A DNA stretch of 6,274 nucleotides from a bacterium (GTDB lineage Bacteria; JAMCPX01): positions 1 through 6,274 of the forward strand of contig JAKAHI010000088.1 in assembly GCA_021815065.1 (NCBI GenBank). Direction: 5' to 3'. Below the pieces are notes generated by a model that was not told the origin of the DNA, did not search any database, and worked only from the letters and a program-made list of their open reading frames with translations. Made by a program: the position numbers and the translations under genes. Positions 1-5,641 of this stretch are shown piece after piece; positions within the stretch are counted from its first letter, which is position 1, and every line of letters begins with the position of its first letter.

Positions 1-342
1 CTCGGAGGAAGGACGTACAAAGTTTACCGGGGCATGGGTTCGATAGAGGCCATGAAGGCAGGATCCAAGGACCGGTATGCGCAGGAGTATCTCGAGGATG
101 AAACGAAATTCGTACCCGAGGGTATCGAGGGCAGGGTGCCGTACAAAGGGTCCCTGTCATCCGTCATATACCAATTGCTGGGCGGGTTGAAGGCAGGCAT
201 GGGATATGTCGGCGCCAGAGACATAACCGAATTAAAGCAAAAGGCGAAGTTTGTAAAGATTACCTCTGCAGGGCTGCGGGAAAGCCACGTGCACGATGTT
301 TCCATATCGAAGGAAGCACCCAATTACAGATTGGAGTTTTGA
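1..342 (+). CDS. guaB: IMP dehydrogenase, C-terminal part (5' end outside window)
   Basis: IMP dehydrogenase oxidises IMP to XMP with NAD+, the first committed step to guanine nucleotides, in the cytoplasm. The frame is open from base 1 and gives the last 113 residues; roughly 375 residues, including the catalytic Cys loop and CBS domains if present, lie upstream. Visible family signatures are YRGMGSIEAMKAGS, then DRY (the flap Arg-Tyr pair, codons 73-78), VPEGIEGRVPYKG, GGLKAGMGYVGA and the C-terminal ESHVHDVSISKEAPNY. The protein ends in NYRLEF, close to the E. coli end NYRLGS. The stop codon at 340-342 is 12 bases before guaA, in the same frame, which fits a guaB-guaA operon. An ATG at 34 is internal and not the start. 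Nothing in the visible part looks broken. Confidence 0.97.
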   Translation, partial: LGGRTYKVYRGMGSIEAMKAGSKDRYAQEYLEDETKFVPEGIEGRVPYKGSLSSVIYQLLGGLKAGMGYVGARDITELKQKAKFVKITSAGLRESHVHDVSISKEAPNYRLEF

Positions 343-354
343 GTCAGAACAGCT

Positions 355-1887
355 ATGTTTGAATCTATCGTAATTCTGGACTTCGGGTCTCAGTACACGC
401 AGCTTATATCGAGAAGGATACGGGAACTTGGTGTCTATTCCCAGATCATACCGTTTTCTACCCCGGCTGAAAAAATAAAGGAACTCAACGCAAAAGGGAT
501 AATACTGTCGGGGAGTCCTTACAGTGTGTATCAGAAAGGCGCACCGAAACCGGACAAGGGAATATTCCAGCTCGGCATACCGGTCCTCGGCATATGTTAC
601 GGCATGCAGTATATTACCAATGCCATGGGCGGTGTTGTCCAACGGTCGAAACAGAGGGAGTACGGAAGGGCCGAGGTTGAAATATCCTGTCAATCCCCTC
701 TGTTCAAAGGTATGTGCGAGGGTGCCCGGCATACGGTGTGGATGAGTCATTCCGACCGCATTGAAAAAATACCCGCGGACTTCGAAATTACGGCGTCATC
801 GGCAAATTCGCCGGTTGCCGCTTTCCAGCACGCGACAGAACCGGTCTTCGGCCTGCAATTCCATCCCGAGGTCTCGCATACGGTGGACGGCATGCACATA
901 CTCGGCAATTTCATTGATTCCTGCGGCATAACCCAAAAATGGAACCTCGGCGAGTTCATAGACAGCGCGGTCCGCGACATCAGGGAAACGGTCGGTGGAG
1001 ACCGGGTCATCGGCGCGATCAGCGGCGGTGTGGATTCCACCGTTGCTTCGGTGATGACCCAGCGTGCCGTTGGTGATCGCCTGAAGCTCTTGTTCATCAA
1101 CAACGGCCTGCTGCGGGAGCATGAATCGGAAGAGGTCATGGCTGCGTTCAAAGCCATGAAACTGGACGTGCGCTATATAGACGCATCGAGGATTTTCTTA
1201 CAAAGGCTCAGCGGTGTAACGGACCCCGAGAAGAAGCGCAAGATCATCGGGAAAACGTTCATCGACGTATTCGAAAAGCACGCATCGGGCAAGGCCTTTA
1301 AGTGGCTGCTGCAGGGGACACTGTATCCCGATGTTATCGAGAGCACCTCGCATGTCGGTCCTTCCCAGACCATCAAGAGTCATCACAATGTCGGCGGGCT
1401 GCCGTCGAGAATGCGGCTCAAGGTCCTTGAGCCCTTGCGCCTGCTCTTCAAAGACGAAGTGAGAAGCATAGGAGGGATACTCGGCATTCCGGAAAAAATA
1501 CTGTCCAGACAGCCTTTCCCGGGACCAGGCCTGAGCATAAGGATACTGGGTGAAATAAATAAACAGCACATCGATATTCTGACGAAGGCGGACGCGATCG
1601 TGAGAAGAGAGATAGAGAAATCGCCGGTCGCCGCAACCCTGTGGCAGTACTTTGCGGTACTCCTGCCGGTAAAGACCGTCGGTATCATGGGCGATGAAAG
1701 GACCTACGAATACGTCATAGCCATCCGGGCGGTGCACAGCACCGATGCTATGACCGCAGACTGGGCAAGGCTGCCGTATGAGCTCATGGACAGCCTTTCC
1801 TCGAGGATCATCAGCGAGGTTGTCGGTGTCAACCGGGTGGTGTATGACATCAGCTCAAAGCCCCCGAGCACGATAGAATGGGAGTGA
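355..1887 (+). CDS. guaA: GMP synthase (glutamine-hydrolysing)
   Basis: GMP synthase aminates XMP to GMP using ATP and glutamine; it is a cytoplasmic enzyme that follows GuaB in the pathway. The 510 residues are near the usual bacterial length (525 in E. coli). Residues 1-190 are a class I glutamine amidotransferase: LDFGSQYTQLISRRIRELG at the start, nucleophile Cys81 in GICYGMQ, and His170/Glu172 in LQFHPEVSHT. The ATP pyrophosphatase domain follows, with the P-loop SGGVDS at 223-228, FINNGLLREHE, QGTLYPDVIES and SHHNVGGLP. The C-terminal dimerisation domain has RQPFPGPGLSIRILGE, GDERTYEYVIAIRAV, STDAMTADWARLPYEL and the typical end SKPPSTIEWE. The ATG at 355 is the only plausible start, because the guaB stop lies 12 bases upstream in frame and the family N-terminus begins here. 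There is no good Shine-Dalgarno at normal spacing, so translation may depend on coupling to guaB. SGSPYSVY differs from the common SGGPxSVY by one Ser for Gly. Confidence 0.98.
   Translation: MFESIVILDFGSQYTQLISRRIRELGVYSQIIPFSTPAEKIKELNAKGIILSGSPYSVYQKGAPKPDKGIFQLGIPVLGICYGMQYITNAMGGVVQRSKQREYGRAEVEISCQSPLFKGMCEGARHTVWMSHSDRIEKIPADFEITASSANSPVAAFQHATEPVFGLQFHPEVSHTVDGMHILGNFIDSCGITQKWNLGEFIDSAVRDIRETVGGDRVIGAISGGVDSTVASVMTQRAVGDRLKLLFINNGLLREHESEEVMAAFKAMKLDVRYIDASRIFLQRLSGVTDPEKKRKIIGKTFIDVFEKHASGKAFKWLLQGTLYPDVIESTSHVGPSQTIKSHHNVGGLPSRMRLKVLEPLRLLFKDEVRSIGGILGIPEKILSRQPFPGPGLSIRILGEINKQHIDILTKADAIVRREIEKSPVAATLWQYFAVLLPVKTVGIMGDERTYEYVIAIRAVHSTDAMTADWARLPYELMDSLSSRIISEVVGVNRVVYDISSKPPSTIEWE
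1881..1884 (+). promoter_or_regulatory. Ribosome binding site of dnaE inside the end of guaA
   Basis: GGAG lies 4 bases before the ATG at 1889, inside the final Glu-Trp-Glu codons of guaA. The guaA stop (1885-1887) and the dnaE start are one base apart. This supports the 1889 start and suggests the two genes are translationally coupled. Confidence 0.7.
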
Positions 1888-1888
1888 T

Positions 1889-4800
1889 ATGACGGGCTCT
1901 TACAATTTCGCACATCTCCATCTCCACACCCAGTACAGTCTTCTTGACGGGGCTGTCCACATCAAGAAGCTTGCAGAAAGGCTGAAGTCGTACGGTATGA
2001 CATCCGTTGCAATGACGGACCACGGGAACTTGTTCGGCGCTGTGGACTTTTATACGAAGATGCGGGAAAAGGGGATAAAACCCATTATCGGGGTAGAGAC
2101 CTACATCACCAATGACAGCATCAGGGAAAAGAAACCGAACTCGGACTTATATCACCTCGTCCTGCTCGCAAAAGACCTCACAGGATACAAAAACCTGCTC
2201 AAACTGACCAGCATAGCCCATACGGACGGGTTTTACGGCAAGCCCCGCATAGACAAGGAACTGCTTGCACAGTACCATGAAGGTCTGATCGCTTTGTCTG
2301 CCTGCCTGCACGGCGAAATATCCTCAAAGCTTTTGTCCGGCAATGCCGCGGATGCGGTCAAAGCAGCGGAGCAGTACCACGAACTCTTTAAAGACGACTT
2401 CTTTCTCGAGGTCCAGTCGAACGGCATACAGGAGCAATATACGGTCAACAACCTTATGTACGATATGTCGAGGAATTTTCATATACCTCTTGTCGCAACA
2501 AACGATGTCCATTATCTCGACAAATCGGATGCCAGGGCGCACGATGTGCTCCTGTGTATTCAAACGAAGAAAAAACTGGCGGACACGGACAGAATGAGGT
2601 TCTCGACCCAGGAGCTTTACCTCAAGACACAGGAGGAGATGGCAAAGGCGTTCTCGTCCCATCCCGAGGCACTCGAGTCCACGTGGGAGATCGCGGGCAG
2701 GTGTAATCTCGACATCGAGCTGGGCACATTCCATTTCCCGGACATAACGATCGAGGGCAGTAAGGACTACGACACCATACTGGCGTCGTTTGCGGCTGCC
2801 GGGCTGAACGGGCTGATAGAGAAGGACCCCGCCATCAAGGCACGGGAGCAGGAATACCGGGACAGACTGGAGCTGGAACTTGAGACGATAAAACAGACAA
2901 GGTTCTCGAGCTATTTCCTGATCGTCAAAGATATCATCAATTACGCGGTGACGAACGATATACCCCGGGGACCCGGCAGGGGCTCGGCCGCCGGAAGCCT
3001 CGTTGCCTACGCCATCGGCATCGTCGGTATAGACCCGATAAAGTACGGTCTGTACTTCGAGAGGTTCCTCAACAAGAACCGTATCAGTATGCCGGATATC
3101 GATATGGACTTTTGCGCCGATAAAATAGACCGCGTCATAGAGTACCTGAAAGAGAAGTACGGCTCGCAGAAGGTCGCGCGGATAACATCGTTCCATCCCC
3201 TCCAATCGAGGGTCGTGGTAAAGGACGTCGGCAGGGTCCTGGACATCCCGTACAGCACGGTTGACGGCATAACGAAGCTGATCCCCCAGAAACTGCCGCT
3301 CGAGGACGCGATAAAACTGCTGCCGCAGCTCGGGGAGATGAGCAGGAACGACCCGAAGATAAAAGATATGCTCGACACTGCCCTGAAGCTCGAAGGCCTC
3401 CTGCGGGACAAGTCGCTCCACGCGAGCGGTATCGTCATTTCCGACAAACCGCTGGACGACTACCTGCCCCTGTACCGGGACAAATCCGGCAACATCGTCA
3501 CCGGGTACGAGTGGAAGTACGTCGAGAAGATCGGGTTGATAAAATTCGATCTGCTGGCCCTTGCGACGCTCACGGTCATAGACCATACCAGATCGCTGGT
3601 GAAGCGCTACCGGAACGAGGACATCGATCTGACAACCATAGACCTCGAAGACCCGAAGCTCTACGAGGCCATGCAGCGGGGCGACAGCGCGGGCATTTTC
3701 CAGTTTGAGAGCTCGGGTATGCAGAACACCCTGAAAAAGATCAAGCCCTCGAGGTTCGAAGACATCATTGCTACCAATGCGATATACAGGCCCGGCCCAA
3801 TGTCATGGATAGACGATTTCGTCAGAAACAAGGAAAAGGGTGTTGCAACGCACAAGTTTTCTGCGCTCAACGACATACTGAAAGAGACCTACGGCGTCAT
3901 CCTGTATCAGGAGCAGGTCATGAAGATAGCCAGCGAGATCGCGGGCTTTACGCTCCTTGAGGCAGACTACGTGAGGAAGGTCATTGCCAAGAAGGAGGAG
4001 GAAAACCTCCCGGTTCTGCAAAAAAAGTTCGTCGGCGGTGCGGTCAATAAGGGCATGAAAAAGGCCGATGCAGAGGAGCTTTTCTCGCAGCTGCGCAGCT
4101 TTGCGGAGTACGCGTTCAACAAGTCCCACAGCACCGCGTACGCCCTGGCCGCGATGTGGACGTCCTACCTCAAGACGTACTATACCATAGAGTTTATGAC
4201 CGCCACGCTTTCGAATGTGGCCACAAAGCAGAGCCAGAAGGCGGTCAAGTTGCCCCATTACATTAACTACTGCAAAGGGATCGGCATAAGCATCCTCGGA
4301 CCCGATATCAATAAATCGTACGGGGATTTCTCGATAGAGAACGGCTGCATCCGTTTCGGGTTTCTCGCCGTAAAAAACATAGGCGGGTCCGCGATAGATG
4401 CCATTATCAGCGCGAGAAGCGACCGCGCGTTCGAATCCCTGTGGGACTTTCTTGTGAGGGTCGACCAGGCAAAGGTCAACCGGAAGGTCGTGGAAAGTCT
4501 TATCAAAGCGGGTGCCTTTGATTTCAGCGGGCGTACGAGGGCCGGTATGTTCAACAGCCTGGACAAGGCATACGCACAGGCCGCAAAGATAAGCAGTTCT
4601 GCGAACCAGAACCAGCTGTTCAAAATGGATTCCCTGCCCTCAGCCGACAGCGGGGACACCACGGAGGAATGGGGTGACCTGGACAAGCTTGCCTATGAAA
4701 AAGAGCTCCTCGACGTATACGTTTCCGGTACACCGCTCCGCAACTACGAAAAGGAGATGAAGCTGCTCACCACTGCTGAAATCGGACAGCTTTTGGAAAA

Positions 4801-5341
4801 GGACGGCGAGTCCGTTACCGTTGCCGGCATGCTGACCGCGGTGAAGGAGAACAAAACCAAGAAGGGCGAGAAGATGGCCTTCGCGGTCCTTTCGGACGAC
4901 GACAACAGTATCGAGGTCGTCATATTCCCGGGCATTTACGGCAGGGTCATCGATGTTATCAAAAGTAACAGGCCGGTCTTTGTCAAGGGCAGCGTGAAGG
5001 TGGAAGAGCAGGAAAACGACAACGAGAGCGAAGAAGGCAGCATCGTAAAGATTATCGCGGAAGACATCCTTTCCATGGATCAGGCGGTCTCCAACCTGAT
5101 AGACGAGATCCATATAGAGGCCAACTTCGGTACCATGTCCGGGGACAATATGAACATGATCAGGGATTGCATTGCCCGGAACAAGGGCGGGACGCGCGTG
5201 TTCCTTGATTATTTGAAAGAGGGCAAAAAAGAATACATCATAGAACTTCCCGATTATCTCAAGATCAAGCCCGATGGAAGGTTTTTTGCAGAGATTAAAA
5301 ATATAATCCCGGACGTAAAGATATATTCGCATAAGCAATAA
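1889..5341 (+). CDS. dnaE: DNA polymerase III alpha subunit (replicative polymerase)
   Basis: This is the catalytic subunit of the replicative polymerase. At 1150 residues it matches the DnaE type (E. coli 1160), not PolC. The N-terminal PHP domain (about 7-280) has HLHLHTQYSLLDGA, TDHGNLFG, GVETY, LSACLHGE and ATNDVHYL. The nine usual metal ligands appear present: H11, H13, D20, H45, E70, H89, C139, D206 and H208. The polymerase core has GPGRGSAAGSLVAYAIG (361-377), PDIDMDF with catalytic D403 and D405, and third Asp D554 in IKFDLL. GIFQFESSGM, YRPGPM, YGVILYQEQVM and FNKSHSTAYALA follow. A helix-hairpin-helix region lies near 821-840, a clamp-binding QNQLF at 907-911, an OB fold at about 975-1062, and then a C-terminal domain to 1150. 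Some motifs deviate from the common form: FHPLQS (435-440), VTGYEW (537-542), LLALAT (555-560) and GTPL (947-950). The start at 1889 has GGAG upstream and the expected N-terminus. Confidence 0.98.
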   Translation: MTGSYNFAHLHLHTQYSLLDGAVHIKKLAERLKSYGMTSVAMTDHGNLFGAVDFYTKMREKGIKPIIGVETYITNDSIREKKPNSDLYHLVLLAKDLTGYKNLLKLTSIAHTDGFYGKPRIDKELLAQYHEGLIALSACLHGEISSKLLSGNAADAVKAAEQYHELFKDDFFLEVQSNGIQEQYTVNNLMYDMSRNFHIPLVATNDVHYLDKSDARAHDVLLCIQTKKKLADTDRMRFSTQELYLKTQEEMAKAFSSHPEALESTWEIAGRCNLDIELGTFHFPDITIEGSKDYDTILASFAAAGLNGLIEKDPAIKAREQEYRDRLELELETIKQTRFSSYFLIVKDIINYAVTNDIPRGPGRGSAAGSLVAYAIGIVGIDPIKYGLYFERFLNKNRISMPDIDMDFCADKIDRVIEYLKEKYGSQKVARITSFHPLQSRVVVKDVGRVLDIPYSTVDGITKLIPQKLPLEDAIKLLPQLGEMSRNDPKIKDMLDTALKLEGLLRDKSLHASGIVISDKPLDDYLPLYRDKSGNIVTGYEWKYVEKIGLIKFDLLALATLTVIDHTRSLVKRYRNEDIDLTTIDLEDPKLYEAMQRGDSAGIFQFESSGMQNTLKKIKPSRFEDIIATNAIYRPGPMSWIDDFVRNKEKGVATHKFSALNDILKETYGVILYQEQVMKIASEIAGFTLLEADYVRKVIAKKEEENLPVLQKKFVGGAVNKGMKKADAEELFSQLRSFAEYAFNKSHSTAYALAAMWTSYLKTYYTIEFMTATLSNVATKQSQKAVKLPHYINYCKGIGISILGPDINKSYGDFSIENGCIRFGFLAVKNIGGSAIDAIISARSDRAFESLWDFLVRVDQAKVNRKVVESLIKAGAFDFSGRTRAGMFNSLDKAYAQAAKISSSANQNQLFKMDSLPSADSGDTTEEWGDLDKLAYEKELLDVYVSGTPLRNYEKEMKLLTTAEIGQLLEKDGESVTVAGMLTAVKENKTKKGEKMAFAVLSDDDNSIEVVIFPGIYGRVIDVIKSNRPVFVKGSVKVEEQENDNESEEGSIVKIIAEDILSMDQAVSNLIDEIHIEANFGTMSGDNMNMIRDCIARNKGGTRVFLDYLKEGKKEYIIELPDYLKIKPDGRFFAEIKNIIPDVKIYSHKQ
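4607..4621 (+). other. Predicted beta-clamp binding motif of DnaE (QNQLF)
   Basis: Residues 907-911 read Gln-Asn-Gln-Leu-Phe. This fits the QxxLF class of bacterial sliding-clamp binding peptides and falls where E. coli DnaE has its internal clamp motif (about residues 920-924), between the helix-hairpin-helix region and the OB fold. The segment around it is rich in Ser, Asn and Asp and so is probably flexible. Its function is inferred from motif and position only. Confidence 0.7.
5302..5307 (+). promoter_or_regulatory. Possible -10 box of an internal promoter for hfq-hflX
   Basis: A perfect TATAAT lies in an AT-rich patch at the end of dnaE (within the Lys-Asn-Ile-Ile-Pro codons), 44 bases before the hfq ATG. 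No good -35 hexamer is found at 15-18 base spacing; the bases there read about aaggttttt. Transcription would start near 5314 and leave a leader of about 38 bases. E. coli hfq also has promoters inside the upstream gene. Chance occurrence in an AT-rich stretch is a serious alternative. Confidence 0.25.
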
Positions 5342-5342
5342 T

Positions 5343-5348
5343 GGAGGG
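5343..5348 (+). promoter_or_regulatory. Strong ribosome binding site of hfq
   Basis: GGAGGG lies just after the dnaE stop and 3-4 bases before the ATG at 5352. It is the best Shine-Dalgarno in the window. It decides the hfq start in favour of 5352 over the internal ATG at 5406, which has no purine-rich core of this quality in front of it. Confidence 0.8.
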
Positions 5349-5351
5349 TTT

Positions 5352-5633
5352 ATGACCAAATTAGGAGAGTTTCAAAAGAACAACAGGATTAGCGAAAGCA
5401 ATAAAATGCCGGCAGAAAACAATCCGCACAGAAATCAGGCCATCAACATTCAGGACCAGCTCCTCAACCAGCTCAGGCGGGACAAGACTCCGGTATCCAT
5501 CGAGCTGCTGTCCGGGAATGTTGTGCAGGGCGTCATATCGGGGTTCGACAGCTATTCCATTATTCTTGAGAACGGTGAGCGCCAGCTCATCTACAAACAC
5601 GGGATCATCCTGCTCAAGTGGAGCGTTGTTTGA
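5352..5633 (+). CDS. hfq: RNA chaperone Hfq (Sm-like), with N-terminal extension and altered distal face
   Basis: Hfq forms a hexameric ring that binds small RNAs and mRNAs. This 93-residue protein has the core at about 32-90: IQDQLLNQLRRDKTPVSI, Sm1 region ELLSGNVVQGVISGFD, and Sm2 LIYKHGI. Aligned by eye to E. coli, the proximal-face residues are mostly kept: Q34 and D35 (Q8, D9), Y68 (F42), K82 and H83 (K56, H57). Rim R42 and R43 (R16, R17) are also kept. Distal-face positions differ: E51 for Y25, N56 for I30, V57 for K31 and L87 for T61. About 26 extra polar, Asn/Lys/Ser-rich residues precede the core, probably disordered, and only ten residues follow YKH, so the C-terminal tail is missing. 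The start at 5352 rests on the strong GGAGGG. The gene lies 10 bases after dnaE and overlaps the probable hflX start. A divergent Hfq-like Sm protein with changed RNA preference is the main alternative. Confidence 0.9.
   Translation: MTKLGEFQKNNRISESNKMPAENNPHRNQAINIQDQLLNQLRRDKTPVSIELLSGNVVQGVISGFDSYSIILENGERQLIYKHGIILLKWSVV
5376..5423 (+). other. A-rich segment with ARN triplet runs in the hfq start region (possible Hfq site)
   Basis: The RNA-like strand carries four consecutive A-R-N triplets at 5376-5387 (AAG AAC AAC AGG), three at 5397-5405 (AGC AAT AAA) and two at 5418-5423 (AAC AAT). Repeated ARN is the known ligand of the distal face in Gram-negative Hfq. The triplets are in the reading frame because Asn, Lys and AGN-coded Ser/Arg codons all fit ARN, so they follow directly from the polar N-terminal extension. 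An autoregulatory role is inference. Confidence 0.25.
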
Positions 5634-5641
5634 CCAGCAGG
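5609..5641 (+). promoter_or_regulatory. Possible hairpin over the hflX translation start
   Basis: CCTGCT (5609-5614) is an exact inverted match to AGCAGG (5636-5641). CAA (5615-5617) can then pair with TTG (5630-5632), leaving ACC (5633-5635) as a bulge and a 12-base loop. The GGAG Shine-Dalgarno of hflX (5620-5623) would be in the loop and the TTG start codon in the stem. Ribosomes finishing hfq would open it, so it could couple the two genes. No folding energy was computed. Confidence 0.3.
5620..5623 (+). promoter_or_regulatory. Ribosome binding site of hflX inside hfq
   Basis: GGAG, in the last codons of hfq, lies six bases before the TTG at 5630. It is the reason for choosing that TTG as the hflX start. 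The next in-frame ATG (5672) would remove the first beta strand of the protein. Confidence 0.55.

Noticed and set aside
1641..1656. TGGCAG...TTTGC resembling a sigma-54 promoter inside guaA
   Set aside because: The GG-to-GC spacing is one base short and the bases encode the conserved LWQYFAV motif of GMP synthase.
2324..3586. Long open frame of 420 codons on the minus strand inside dnaE
   Set aside because: It lies wholly opposite the conserved polymerase core and its translation shows no family motif I recognise. Codon bias of dnaE explains the absence of stops. The same holds for minus-strand frames at 232-750, 1198-1737, 4640-5359 and 5591-6199.
5244..5287. Inverted repeat AACTTCC / GGAAGGTT followed by six Ts at the end of dnaE, like an intrinsic terminator
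   Set aside because: The stem is short and needs a bulge, the loop is about 25 bases, and it lies within conserved dnaE coding sequence with hfq only 65 bases downstream. It is unlikely to terminate.
355..5341. Frequent ATA isoleucine codons (six of the first nine Ile codons of guaA) and frequent TCGAG words, as a possible sign of foreign DNA
   Set aside because: The same preference runs through guaA and dnaE without a boundary, so it looks like the genome's own codon habit and not a transferred segment.
5341..5355. Mini-frame ATG GAG GGT TTA TGA overlapping both the dnaE stop (TAATG) and the hfq start (ATGA)
   Set aside because: The four-codon frame consists mostly of the hfq Shine-Dalgarno and has no ribosome site of its own at good spacing. 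It is most simply a by-product of the strong GGAGGG.
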